Origin: Tistrella mobilis
GTDB taxonomy: Bacteria > Pseudomonadota > Alphaproteobacteria > Tistrellales > Tistrellaceae
DNA: 64,000 bases
NCBI RefSeq assembly: GCF_039634785.1
Contig: NZ_JBBIAB010000025.1
Coordinates: 1 to 64,000 of the forward strand
Direction of reading: 5' to 3'
Shown: positions 16,042-24,687 of the stretch, piece by piece
How positions within the stretch are numbered: position 1 is the stretch's first letter
How the letters are laid out: each line of letters begins with the position of its first letter
Program-made: the position numbers and the translations under genes
The notes under the pieces: generated by a model
Databases searched by the model: none
Told to the model about the DNA's origin: nothing
What the model saw: only the letters and a program-made list of their open reading frames with translations

Positions 16042-17949
16042 TCAGGCCCCCTGCAGCACGTCGGCCGGCTCATCCGCCTGGATGAACCCGCCCGACTGGC
16101 GATGCCAGAGCCGGGCATAGAGGCCGCCGGCGGCGATCAGCTGATCATGGGTGCCCTGTTCGACGATGCGGCCCTGATCCATCACCACCAGCCGGTCCAT
16201 GGCGGCGATGGTCGACAGGCGATGGGCGATGGCGATGACGGTCTTGCCCTCCATCAGCCGGTCGAGATTGGCCTGGATCGCGGCCTCGACCTCGGAATCG
16301 AGCGCCGCCGTCGCCTCGTCGAGGATCAGGATCGGCGCATCCTTGAGCATGGCGCGGGCGATGGCGACCCGCTGGCGCTGGCCGCCCGAGAGCTTCACCC
16401 CGCGCTCGCCCACATGGGCGTCATAGCCGCGGCGGCCATGGCTGTCGACCAGGGTTGCGATGAAATCATCGGCCTCGGCCCGGCGGGCGGCGCGGATCAT
16501 CTCGTCATCGGTCGCGTCGGGGCGGCCATAGACGATGTTGTCGCGCACCGAGCGATGCAGCAGCGAGGTATCCTGCGTCACCACGCCGATCGCGGCGCGC
16601 AGCGAATCCTGGGTGACGCCGGCGATGTCGGTGCCGTCGATGGTGATCCGGCCCTGTTCGACATCGTAGAAACGCAGCAGCAGGTTCACCACCGTCGACT
16701 TGCCGGCACCCGACCGGCCGATCAGCCCGATCTTCTCGCCCGGCTTCACGGCCAGGTCGAAATCGCGCACCACCGGCCGGCGGCCGCCATAGTTGAAGCC
16801 GACATGCTGGAAACGGATTTCCCCCGTCACCGGCCCCAGCTCGCGCGCATCGGGGCGGTCGGCCACTTCATAGGGCAGCGAGATCGAGCCCATGCCGTCC
16901 TGGACGGTGCCGATATTCTCGAACAGCCCGGCCATTTCCCACATGATCCACTGCGACATGCCCATCAGGCGCAGGGTGAACGACACCGCCACCGCAATCT
17001 CGCCGACGCTCACCGCCTGCACCGTCCAGAGCCAGATGCCGAGCGCCGCCACCGAGGCGATCAGCATATAGTTCAGGCAGAGATTGCCGACCTGAACCAC
17101 GGTCGACATCCGCATCTGCAGATGCACGGTCTTGAGGAAGCTTTCCATGGCGTCGCGGGCATAGTCATCCTCGCGCCGGGCATGGGAGAACAGCTTGACG
17201 GTGGCGATGTTGGTGTAGCTGTCGACGATCCGCCCGGTCATCTCGGAGCGGGCATCGGCCTGGGCCTGAGAGACGGCGCGCATGCGCGGGATGAACCAGC
17301 GCAGCAAAGCGGCATAGAGCACGATCCAGGCAAGGAAGGGCAGCATCAGCCGCCAGTCGGCCGAGGCGGCGACGATCAGCGCGCCGGTCATGTAGACCAG
17401 CACGTAATTGCCCATGTCGAGCAGCTTGATCACCGTCTCGCGCACCGCAAGCGAGGTCTGCATCAGCTTGGTGGCGACCCGGCCGGCGAACTCGTCCTGG
17501 AAATAGCTCATCGACTGGCGCACCAGATAGCGGTGCAGGCTCCAGCGGATGCGCATCGGGAAATTGCCGAGCAGGGTCTGGTGAATGATCAGCGAATTGC
17601 CGAGCGCGATCGCCGGCATCACCACCAGCACCAGCACCGCCATGCCGGCGAGCTTCCAGCCTTCGGCGGCGAACAGCCCCTCGGGCGTGTTCGCCTGCAG
17701 CAGGTCGACCAGCGAGCCCATGAACGAGAACAGCGCCACCTCGGCCAGCGCGATGGCGGTTGAGAGCAGCGCCATCACGATCAGCCAGGGTTCCGCCCCC
17801 CGGGTGTAATGGCGGCAGAAGGCGACCAGCCCGCGCGGCGGCTGGGTGGGTGCCGCCGGCGGATAGGGGTCGAGCCGGGACTCGAACCACCGCATGATCC
17901 GGCTGGCCGGGGACCGGCCGTTCAGGCGGCCGGTATCGATCGGAGACAT
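16042..17949 (-). CDS. ABC exporter, fused membrane and ATPase domains (MsbA-like)
   Basis: 635 residues: an N-terminal ABC transmembrane type 1 domain (about residues 50-340) and a C-terminal nucleotide-binding domain with Walker A IGRSGAGKST, Q-loop VTQDTSLLH, signature LSGGQRQRVAIARAM, Walker B LILDEATAALDSE and switch His IAHRLST. It should act as a homodimer exporting a lipid, peptide or drug. ATG 17949 is chosen over 17994 because family proteins carry only a short basic leader. The substrate cannot be deduced. Confidence 0.9.
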   Translation of the reverse strand: MSPIDTGRLNGRSPASRIMRWFESRLDPYPPAAPTQPPRGLVAFCRHYTRGAEPWLIVMALLSTAIALAEVALFSFMGSLVDLLQANTPEGLFAAEGWKLAGMAVLVLVVMPAIALGNSLIIHQTLLGNFPMRIRWSLHRYLVRQSMSYFQDEFAGRVATKLMQTSLAVRETVIKLLDMGNYVLVYMTGALIVAASADWRLMLPFLAWIVLYAALLRWFIPRMRAVSQAQADARSEMTGRIVDSYTNIATVKLFSHARREDDYARDAMESFLKTVHLQMRMSTVVQVGNLCLNYMLIASVAALGIWLWTVQAVSVGEIAVAVSFTLRLMGMSQWIMWEMAGLFENIGTVQDGMGSISLPYEVADRPDARELGPVTGEIRFQHVGFNYGGRRPVVRDFDLAVKPGEKIGLIGRSGAGKSTVVNLLLRFYDVEQGRITIDGTDIAGVTQDSLRAAIGVVTQDTSLLHRSVRDNIVYGRPDATDDEMIRAARRAEADDFIATLVDSHGRRGYDAHVGERGVKLSGGQRQRVAIARAMLKDAPILILDEATAALDSEVEAAIQANLDRLMEGKTVIAIAHRLSTIAAMDRLVVMDQGRIVEQGTHDQLIAAGGLYARLWHRQSGGFIQADEPADVLQGA

Positions 17950-18034
17950 CAGAGGCGGGTCCTGTTCACGCGGGGGACGACGGCAAGCCCCCACATATAT
18001 GACCGCAGGGGCGCCGCGACCAGAGCCCCCGAGC

Positions 18035-18628
18035 CTAATCCACCCCGGTCGGGTCTGCGGTGAGGCTGGTCACGATCGCCCTGAGCCTGGTTTCGAACAG
18101 GCCGGGGTCGTCGAGCGCGCGGGCCAGAACCAGGGCCCCCTGGATGTCGGCGACCGCCGTGACCGCCCGGTCGCGCGCCGTGGCCGGGGCAAGCCCCATC
18201 GCGCCCAGCGCCGCGGCCAGGGCATCGATCCAGGCCGCGAAATAGCCGGCGACCGCCGCCGCGAAGCGGTCGCGCACACCGTCGAGCGCGAAGGCGCCGA
18301 CCAGGCAGATCCGCCGCCCGCCGCGGAAATACCGCCCGACCGCGGCCGCCGTTTCCTCGATCGCCGCCCGGGCGCGCCGGCGATCGCCCGAGGCGGCGGC
18401 GGTCTCTAGGGTCCGGAAGATCTCGTCCCGGAACCAGCGGTCGATATCGGCCAGCACGGCCGCGGCCATCTCTTCCTTTCCGCCGGGGAAGAAATTGTAC
18501 AGGCTGCCGCGGCCGAGCCCGGTGGCGGCACCGATCACCTGCAGGCTGGCCCCCTCATAGCCATGGGCGCGGAACACCTCGCCCAGAAGCGGGATGATGT
18601 CGCTGCGTTCCCTCACCAGCCGTGCCAT
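18035..18628 (-). CDS. TetR/AcrR-family repressor
   Basis: 197 residues with an N-terminal helix-turn-helix (IIPLLGEVFRAHGYEGASLQ, then ATGLGRGSLYNFFPGGKEEM) and an all-helical ligand domain. The sequence GSLYNFFPGGKEEM is typical of the YxiTR/LmrA-like group. It is 22 bases downstream of the DUF1348 gene and should be cotranscribed; the inverted repeat upstream of that gene is the probable operator, giving autoregulation. Confidence 0.88.
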   Translation of the reverse strand: MARLVRERSDIIPLLGEVFRAHGYEGASLQVIGAATGLGRGSLYNFFPGGKEEMAAAVLADIDRWFRDEIFRTLETAAASGDRRRARAAIEETAAAVGRYFRGGRRICLVGAFALDGVRDRFAAAVAGYFAAWIDALAAALGAMGLAPATARDRAVTAVADIQGALVLARALDDPGLFETRLRAIVTSLTADPTGVD

Positions 18629-18650
18629 GGCGTCGGGCTCCCCCTCTCTC

Positions 18651-19112
18651 CTACAGACCCAGATCGCTCAGGCCCGGATGATCATCCGGCCGCCGGCCCA
18701 GAGGCCAGTGGAATTTGCGGTCGGCCGCGGCGATCGGCAGATCGTTGATGCTGGCGATCCGGCGCTTCATCAGCCCGTCGGCGTCGAACTCCCAGTTCTC
18801 GTTGCCGTAGGAGCGGAACCAGTTGCCGCTGTCGTCATGCCATTCATAGGCGAAGCGCACCGCGATCCGATCCCCTGCCGTGGCCCAGAGTTCCTTGATC
18901 AGCCGGTAGTCGTGCTCACGGGTCCATTTCGCGGTCAGGAAGGCCACGATCTCCGCGCGGCCGCGCACGAAGCTTGCCCGATTACGCCACAGGCAGTCGG
19001 GCGTATAGGCGGCGGCCACCCGCTCGGGGTCGCGGCTGTTCCAGCCGTCTTCGGCGGCGCGCACCTTCGGGGCGGCGGTTTCGGCGGTGAAGGGTGGGAT
19101 GGGCGGGCGCAT
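18651..19112 (-). CDS. DUF1348 / NTF2-like protein
   Basis: 153 residues of the SnoaL-like DUF1348 family: [21 protein letters not shown] and [23 protein letters not shown], with the [10 protein letters not shown] tail, are characteristic. Function in the family is not established; the fold suggests a small pocket for a hydrophobic ligand. The ATG at 19112 has GGAG nine bases upstream; the frame opens earlier but lacks a better start. First gene of a two-gene unit with a TetR repressor, so probably induced by the compound that repressor binds. Confidence 0.85.
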   Translation of the reverse strand: MRPPIPPFTAETAAPKVRAAEDGWNSRDPERVAAAYTPDCLWRNRASFVRGRAEIVAFLTAKWTREHDYRLIKELWATAGDRIAVRFAYEWHDDSGNWFRSYGNENWEFDADGLMKRRIASINDLPIAAADRKFHWPLGRRPDDHPGLSDLGL

Positions 19113-19130
19113 GGGCGATCTCCGATGATC

Positions 19131-19165
19131 TGTACCGTTTGATAAAATCTGTATCGAACAGTACA
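19131..19165. promoter_or_regulatory. Near-perfect TetR-type operator
   Basis: Left arm TGTACCGTTTGATA (19131-19144) and right arm TATCGAACAGTACA (19152-19165) form a 14-bp inverted repeat matching at 12 positions around a seven-base spacer. It lies 18 bases upstream of the DUF1348 start, where the promoter must be, and is the natural autoregulatory site of the downstream TetR gene. Confidence 0.65.
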
Positions 19166-19230
19166 AACATGACGCCGCGAGTCAAGCCTGACGCAGCCCC
19201 GGGCAGCGGCTATGATGCGCAGCCGAGCCA

Positions 19231-19258
19231 TGCAGCATATGCAAGCCCTGATGCTGCA
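19231..19258. promoter_or_regulatory. Inverted repeat upstream of the XRE-SulP unit
   Basis: Perfect 8-bp dyad TGCAGCAT / ATGCTGCA with a 12-base spacer, about 80 bases before the XRE start. Possible operator or mRNA leader stem. Confidence 0.35.
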
Positions 19259-19270
19259 AACGCCGATACT

Positions 19271-19297
19271 GATGTTCTGGACATCACCTTTGAAGGT
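19271..19297. promoter_or_regulatory. Paired short dyads before the XRE gene
   Basis: GATGT/ACATC (five-base spacer, 19271-19285) is followed at once by ACCTT/AAGGT (two-base spacer, 19286-19297). Small XRE proteins usually bind such short dyads next to their own promoters, so autoregulation is likely. Confidence 0.4.
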
Positions 19298-19335
19298 ATT
19301 AACATGAGAATTGCCAGTCCGGACCGGAGGACCCC

Positions 19336-19596
19336 TTGATCACCGCGGCCCAGATGCGCGCAGCCCGCGCCCTGCTCGGCATCGACCAGCGTCAGCTGGC
19401 CGAGCTTGCCGGCGTGTCGCTCCCCACCATCCAGCGGATGGAGGCGAGCGAGGGAACGGTGCGCGGGGTCGTCGACACCCTGACCAAGGTGATCGAGGCC
19501 TTCGACCGGGCGGGTGTGGAATTGATCGGCGACGGGGCGCAGAGCCTCGGCCAGGGTCGCGGCGTGCGCCTGAAAGAGGCACCGCCCGGCCGTTGA
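19336..19596 (+). CDS. Small XRE-type helix-turn-helix regulator
   Basis: 86 residues dominated by a Cro/CI-type HTH (MRAARALLGIDQRQLAELAG, then VSLPTIQRMEAS). The start is TTG at 19336, supported by a perfect GGAGG five bases upstream. It precedes a SulP anion transporter by 79 bases. HTH genes of this size commonly sit before SulP genes in alphaproteobacteria, so local control of that transporter is the simplest role. Confidence 0.85.
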   Translation: MITAAQMRAARALLGIDQRQLAELAGVSLPTIQRMEASEGTVRGVVDTLTKVIEAFDRAGVELIGDGAQSLGQGRGVRLKEAPPGR

Positions 19597-19675
19597 CCGC
19601 CTGTCCCCGCCACCGGCCCCGATCGTGCACGTCCTGATCGTGCAAGGCTCGATCACGCAAAGGGATCCGGAACGG

Positions 19676-21391
19676 ATGGCCGCCTCAGCCCAGGGCCCGC
19701 GCCTGGCGGAGCTTTTCACCCCCAAACTCGTCACCGTGCTGCGCGAAGGCTATGGCCTGGGCGCGCTGCGCGCCGATGCGATCGCCGGCCTGACGGTCGC
19801 GATCGTCGCCCTGCCGCTGTCGATGGCGATCGCCATCGCTTCGGGTGTGGGGCCCGAACGCGGGCTTTATACCGCGATCATCGGCGGTTTCCTGGTCTCG
19901 GCGCTGGGTGGCAGCCGCTTCCAGATCGGCGGCCCGGCCGGCGCCTTCATCGTGCTGGTGGCGTCCACCGTCGCCGCCCATGGCGTCGACGGGCTGATCC
20001 TGGCGACGATGCTGTCGGGGTTGATCCTGCTTGCGATCGGGGCACTCCGGCTCGGCACCTTCATCAAATACATCCCCTATCCGGTGACGGTGGGCTTCAC
20101 CGCCGGCATTGCGGTGATCATCTTCTCAAGCCAGATCAAGGATCTGGCGGGGCTGCATCTGGCGGGCCCCGAACCCGCCGCCATCCTGCCCAAGCTCCGC
20201 GCGCTGGCCGATGCTGCGGGCACCGCCGGCCCGGCGGCGATCGCACTGGCCCTGGCCGCCATCCTGATCATCCAGGGCACCAGGCGCTTCGCGCCGCGCC
20301 TGCCCGGCATGCTGATCGCGGTGGTCGGCACCGCCCTGGTCGCCGCCCTCGCCGGCCTGCCGGTTGAGACCATCGGCAGCCGGTTCGGCGGCATCCCATC
20401 GATGCTGCCCGCCCCCGCCCTGCCGGCGCTCTCCGTCGAGAAGGTCATGGCCGTGCTGCCGGCCGCCCTCTCTTTCGCGCTGCTGGGCTCGATCGAAAGC
20501 CTGCTCTCGGCGGTGGTGGCCGATGCCATGACCGGCCGGCGCCACCGGTCGAACTGCGAACTGGTCGCCCAGGGTGTGGCCAACATCGCCTCGGCGCTGT
20601 TCGGCGGCATCTGCGTGACCGGCACCATCGCCCGCACGGCCACCAATGTCCGTTCGGGCGCACGCGGCCCGGTCTCGGGCATGCTGCACGCCCTGTTCCT
20701 GCTGGGCTTCATGGTGATCGCGGCGCCGCTTGCGGCCTATATTCCGCTTGCAGCACTGGCCGGCGTGCTGGCGGTGGTGTCGTGGAACATGATCGAGCGC
20801 CACGCGATCGGCATCCTGCTCCGCGCCTCACGCGGGGATGCCGCGGTACTGGCCGTCACCTTCCTGCTGACGGTGTTCGAGGATCTGACCGCCGGCATCG
20901 TCGCCGGCTTCTCGCTGGGCGCGCTGATCTTCCTGCATCGCATGGCCGGCACGGTGGCGGTGGAAACCGGCGTGCCGCTGATCGAACCCGACCGCGCCGA
21001 CAGCGACCGCCCGGAAACCGGCGGCCGCACCGCCTGGCAGCCGGCCGAAGGCGACGAGCGCGCAGTGGCCGTGCTGCGCATCTCGGGGGCCTTCTTCTTC
21101 GGCGCCGCAGCGACCGTCGGCGCCACGCTCGACAATGTCGGCGCCGCGGCCCCCAAAGCCTATGTGCTGGATATGAGCGCGGTGCCCCTGCTCGATTCCA
21201 CCGGCGCCGCCACCATCGACGGTTTCCGCCGCAAGGCCGACCGCCAGGGCGCCACCTTGTGGATCGCCGCCGCCCGCCCGGCCGTGCGCCACATGCTCCA
21301 CCGCCACGGGCTGACCCCGCCGGCGGTCCATTTCCGCGGCGATACAGGCACGGCGGTTGCCGCGGCGCGGCAGGCGCTGACCGCCGGATAG
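19676..21391 (+). CDS. SulP-family inorganic anion transporter with STAS domain
   Basis: 571 residues: an N-terminal membrane domain of about 10-14 helices (ADAIAGLTVAIVALPLSMAIA and IGGPAGAFIVLVAS are SulP signatures) and a C-terminal cytosolic STAS domain (VLRISGAFFFGAA, then LDMSAVPLLDSTGAATIDGF). Family members carry sulphate, bicarbonate or C4-dicarboxylates. The ATG at 19676 has AGGGA upstream; an in-frame ATG at 19625 adds residues not usual in the family. Its stop is three bases from that of the convergent LysR gene. Confidence 0.9.
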   Translation: MAASAQGPRLAELFTPKLVTVLREGYGLGALRADAIAGLTVAIVALPLSMAIAIASGVGPERGLYTAIIGGFLVSALGGSRFQIGGPAGAFIVLVASTVAAHGVDGLILATMLSGLILLAIGALRLGTFIKYIPYPVTVGFTAGIAVIIFSSQIKDLAGLHLAGPEPAAILPKLRALADAAGTAGPAAIALALAAILIIQGTRRFAPRLPGMLIAVVGTALVAALAGLPVETIGSRFGGIPSMLPAPALPALSVEKVMAVLPAALSFALLGSIESLLSAVVADAMTGRRHRSNCELVAQGVANIASALFGGICVTGTIARTATNVRSGARGPVSGMLHALFLLGFMVIAAPLAAYIPLAALAGVLAVVSWNMIERHAIGILLRASRGDAAVLAVTFLLTVFEDLTAGIVAGFSLGALIFLHRMAGTVAVETGVPLIEPDRADSDRPETGGRTAWQPAEGDERAVAVLRISGAFFFGAAATVGATLDNVGAAAPKAYVLDMSAVPLLDSTGAATIDGFRRKADRQGATLWIAAARPAVRHMLHRHGLTPPAVHFRGDTGTAVAAARQALTAG

Positions 21392-21400
21392 CGGTCAGCG
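21375..21400. terminator. Hairpin straddling convergent stop codons (SulP/LysR)
   Basis: CGCTGACCGC and GCGGTCAGCG form a perfect 10-bp stem with a six-base loop. The SulP TAG (21389-21391) and the LysR stop (21395-21397 on the minus strand) both fall inside. It has no T-tract on either strand, so it is at most a rho-assisted or bidirectional 3'-end structure. Confidence 0.45.
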
Positions 21401-22276
21401 GGCGCCGAGATGCGCCTCCAGCGCCGCCACGAACAGGCGGACCTTGGGCGGCACGAAGCGGGTGGTGGGGTGGATCGCCCAGATGGTCCAGGGTTCGGGC
21501 GCGCCGTCTTCAAGCGTCACCAACCGCAGACGGCCCTCGGCGACGTCTTCACGGGCGTTCCAGCCGGCGATGATGGCAAGGCCCAGCCCGTCGATGCAGG
21601 CCTCCTGCAGGGCATCGATCGAGGTGGCGGTGAAGCGGCCGCGCACCCGCTGGCGGAGCGTGCCGGCGGGCGCCGCAAAAGACCAATGGCCGGTGCCGGG
21701 TGTGGTGAGGCAGTCATGATCCGCAAGCTCCGCCACCCGGCGCGGCGTGCCGCGGAGGGCCAGATAGGCGGGCGAGGCCACCAGCAGCCGCGGATTGGGC
21801 GCCACCCGCCGCGCGATCAGGGTGCTGTCGCGCAGGGGCGCGATGCGGATCGCGAGATCCAGCCCCTGGGCCACGATGTCGACGACCGCATCGCTCGCCA
21901 CCAGCTCCACCTCCAGCGCCGGATTGTCGCGCAGGAAGCCGCCCATCATCGGCGCCACCACCTTGCGCGCAAAGGGCACCGAACTGGTGACGCGCAGCCG
22001 GCCCGCCGCCCCCGACGCGGCCGGGCGCACGGCGGCGCGGCCATCGGTCGCGTTTTCCAGCAGGGTCTGGGCATAGGGCCAGAAGGCCTCGCCCTCGGGC
22101 GTGAGGGACAGGGCGCGGGTGGTGCGGTGGACCAGCCGCACGCCGAGTTCGTCCTCCAGCGCCGCCAGCCGGCGCGAGGCGACCATCGGGCCGATGCCCA
22201 GCCGGCGGGCCGCCCCCGCCAGGCTGCCGGCCGCCACCGCCTCCACCAGCACCGCGACGTCGTTCAGGTCAATCAT
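21395..22276 (-). CDS. LysR-family regulator divergent to an MFS exporter
   Basis: 293 residues with a standard N-terminal winged HTH (SLAGAARRLGIGPMVASRRL) and an effector-binding domain. It is transcribed away from the MFS gene at 22372 with 95 bp between them, the usual arrangement for a LysR protein that controls the efflux pump. A dyad overlaps its own start codon, consistent with autorepression. Confidence 0.9.
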   Translation of the reverse strand: MIDLNDVAVLVEAVAAGSLAGAARRLGIGPMVASRRLAALEDELGVRLVHRTTRALSLTPEGEAFWPYAQTLLENATDGRAAVRPAASGAAGRLRVTSSVPFARKVVAPMMGGFLRDNPALEVELVASDAVVDIVAQGLDLAIRIAPLRDSTLIARRVAPNPRLLVASPAYLALRGTPRRVAELADHDCLTTPGTGHWSFAAPAGTLRQRVRGRFTATSIDALQEACIDGLGLAIIAGWNAREDVAEGRLRLVTLEDGAPEPWTIWAIHPTTRFVPPKVRLFVAALEAHLGAR

Positions 22277-22290
22277 ATCGTTTTCCGATA
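22276..22290. promoter_or_regulatory. LysR-type box in the divergent LysR/MFS region
   Basis: TATCG-N5-CGATA is a perfect dyad that includes a T-N11-A core and touches the first base of the LysR start codon. It could both repress the regulator and set expression of the exporter. Confidence 0.45.
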
Positions 22291-22371
22291 GGCAGGCTGA
22301 TCAATCGCGGCCGGTACCGCGGATCTTGAGGGTAGGCCAGATTAGCGGGGCCAACAAGATGCGAGGCGATC

Positions 22372-23568
22372 ATGACCGCAGGAACCGCAGCCGGCACGGC
22401 CGGCCAGGCCGCCCCGGCCACCGGGATCGGCCGGGGCCTGAGCTTCACCATGGCAGCCGCAACCGGGATTGCTGCCGCCAATATCTATTACAACCAGCCA
22501 TTGCTGGGGTTGATCGGGCAGGACCTCAGCGGCACCGCCACCGCGCTGGTGCCCACCGCCACCCAGCTGGGCTATGCCGCAGGGCTGTTCCTGCTGGTGC
22601 CGCTGGGCGATCTGGTAGAGCGGCGGCGGCTGATCACCCTGCAGTTCCTGGCCCTCGCCCTGGCCCTGGTCGGGGCGGCGCTGGCGCCCGATGCGCTGCT
22701 GCTGGTGGCGGCGTCGTTCGCGATCGGCCTTGCCGCCACCGTCGCCCAGCAGATCGTGCCCTTCGCCGCCCATCTGGCGGCGCCCGCACGCCGGGGGGCG
22801 GTGGTCGGCACGGTGATGTCGGGGCTGCTTGCCGGCATCCTGCTCAGCCGCACGCTGGCCGGATTCGTCGGCAGCCATGCCGGCTGGCGCGAGATGTTCT
22901 GGCTGGGCGTGCCGCTGGCGCTCGGCACCGCGGCCCTGCTCGCCTGGCGCCTGCCCCATGCCCCGGCCCGGCCGGCCGGGGGCCTGACCTGGGCTGCGTC
23001 GCTCCGCTCTCTCGCCGGGCTCTGGCGGGCGCATGGCGCGCTGCGCCGGGCGGCGGTGACCCAGGCGCTGCTCTTCGCCGCCTTCTCGGTGTTCTGGACA
23101 GTGCTCGCCTTCCGGTTGCAGGATCCGCGCTTCGGCCTGGGGGCGGATGCCGCCGGCGCCTTCGGCCTGGTCGGCATGGCCGGCGTGCTGGCCGCGCCCC
23201 TCGCCGGCCGCATCGCCGACCGCCGCGGCCCCGACCGGGTGATCCTGGCCGGCGCCCTCGGCACCCTCGCCGCCTGGGCCATCTTCGGCGCCTGGACCAG
23301 CCTCGCCGGCATGATCATCGGCGTCGTCCTGCTCGACTTCGCCGTCCAGGCGGCCCTGGTCTCCAACCAGCACGTCATCTTCGCCCTCGCCCCCGAGGCC
23401 CGCGCCCGGATCAACACCCTGTTCATGGGCGCCATGTTCCTGGGCGGCGCCACCGGCTCCGCCACGGCCACAGCGGCCTGGCAGGCGGGCGGGTGGACGG
23501 CGGTCACCATTCTGGGCGCGGGGTTTGCGGCGGTGGCGAGTGTGATGCGGCTGCGCCGCCGGCGCTGA
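22372..23568 (+). CDS. MFS transporter (drug/metabolite efflux)
   Basis: 398 residues, about twelve membrane helices. Family marks include [17 protein letters not shown] in helix 1, [11 protein letters not shown] as the loop 2-3 motif A equivalent, and [11 protein letters not shown] in the central repeat. Divergent from a LysR regulator; likely an exporter of an aromatic or drug-like compound. Confidence 0.9.
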   Translation: MTAGTAAGTAGQAAPATGIGRGLSFTMAAATGIAAANIYYNQPLLGLIGQDLSGTATALVPTATQLGYAAGLFLLVPLGDLVERRRLITLQFLALALALVGAALAPDALLLVAASFAIGLAATVAQQIVPFAAHLAAPARRGAVVGTVMSGLLAGILLSRTLAGFVGSHAGWREMFWLGVPLALGTAALLAWRLPHAPARPAGGLTWAASLRSLAGLWRAHGALRRAAVTQALLFAAFSVFWTVLAFRLQDPRFGLGADAAGAFGLVGMAGVLAAPLAGRIADRRGPDRVILAGALGTLAAWAIFGAWTSLAGMIIGVVLLDFAVQAALVSNQHVIFALAPEARARINTLFMGAMFLGGATGSATATAAWQAGGWTAVTILGAGFAAVASVMRLRRRR

Positions 23569-23586
23569 CGCCCGATATGGGCGTCA
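23566..23586. terminator. Hairpin straddling convergent stop codons (MFS/HD-GYP)
   Basis: TGACGCCC and GGGCGTCA form a perfect 8-bp stem around GATAT. The left arm begins with the MFS TGA and the right arm ends with the response-regulator stop. No T-tract, so termination strength is uncertain. Confidence 0.45.
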
Positions 23587-24687
23587 CGCCTCGTCCGGAT
23601 CGGCAAACTCCGCCGCGATTTCGCGGAAGCGGTCGGCGAGGGTCAGGAAGGCGTCGACGATGTCGGGGTCGAAATGGGTGCCGCGGCCCTGGGTGATGAT
23701 GTCGACCGCGGTGTCGTGGGAATAGGCGGGCTTGTAGATCCGCCGGCAGATCAGCGCGTCATAGACATCGGCCACCGCCATCAGCCGGCCCGAGAGCGGG
23801 ATGGCATCGCCGGCCAGGCCGCGGGGGTAGCCGCTGCCGTCCCATTTTTCGTGATGGGTATGGGCGATCTCGCGGGCGTAGCGCAGGAAGGAATTGCCAT
23901 TGCCCGAGCCGATCCGGGCCTCGGCGGCGGCGATGGCGGCGCGGCCGAATTCGGCATGCTGCTTCATCACCTCGAATTCCTCGGGCGTCAGCCGGCCGGG
24001 CTTGAGCAGGATGGCGTCGGGCACGCCGACCTTGCCGATATCGTGCAGCGGGGCGGATTTGTAGAGCAGGTCGATGGTGGCATCGTCGAGGTCCGCGCGA
24101 AAGCGGGGATGATCCCTGAGGGCCAGCGCCAGTTCGCGGACATAGGTCTGGGTGCGGCGGATATGGTTGCCGGTCTCGTTGTCGCGGGTTTCGGCCAGCG
24201 AGGCGAGCGAGAAGATGGTCAGGTCGCGGACCAGGGCCAGTTCGCGGGTGCGCTCGTCCACCCGCCGCTCCAGCTCGGCATTCTGGCGCGCAAGCCGGGC
24301 ATTGGCTTCCCTGAGCGCCAGATGGGTGCGCACCCGGGCGCGCACGATCTCGGGCGAGAAGGGCTTGGTGATGAAGTCGACGCCGCCGGCCGCGAAGCCC
24401 GCGCGCTCGTCGCGCTCGTCGTGGAGTGCGGTCAGGAAGATGACCGGAATGTCGGCGGTGGCCGGATCGGCCTTCAGCCGCCGGCAGACCTCGTAGCCGT
24501 CCATGCCCGGCATCATCACGTCCATCAGCACCAGATCGGGCCGGCCCTCGGCCCCGGCGGCGATCTCCAGCGCCTTGGCGCCGCCGGTCGCGATGCGGGT
24601 GCGGTAGTCGTCCTTCAGCACCGCATTGATGATGGTGAGATTGGACGGCGTGTCGTCCACCAGCAGAATGGTCTTGCGGTCGGTCAT
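23584..24687 (-). CDS. Response regulator with HD-GYP c-di-GMP phosphodiesterase domain
   Basis: 367 residues: receiver domain (acidic pair DD at 11-12, phospho-acceptor Asp56 in [13 protein letters not shown], Lys108), a coiled-coil linker (about 125-155) and a C-terminal HD-GYP domain with LHDIGKVG (His215-Asp216) and [14 protein letters not shown]. The family hydrolyses cyclic di-GMP to GMP at a metal centre, lowering biofilm formation and raising motility. Its ATG overlaps the stop of the giant hybrid kinase by four bases, making the kinase's Hpt domain the obvious phosphodonor. Confidence 0.93.
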   Translation of the reverse strand: MTDRKTILLVDDTPSNLTIINAVLKDDYRTRIATGGAKALEIAAGAEGRPDLVLMDVMMPGMDGYEVCRRLKADPATADIPVIFLTALHDERDERAGFAAGGVDFITKPFSPEIVRARVRTHLALREANARLARQNAELERRVDERTRELALVRDLTIFSLASLAETRDNETGNHIRRTQTYVRELALALRDHPRFRADLDDATIDLLYKSAPLHDIGKVGVPDAILLKPGRLTPEEFEVMKQHAEFGRAAIAAAEARIGSGNGNSFLRYAREIAHTHHEKWDGSGYPRGLAGDAIPLSGRLMAVADVYDALICRRIYKPAYSHDTAVDIITQGRGTHFDPDIVDAFLTLADRFREIAAEFADPDEA

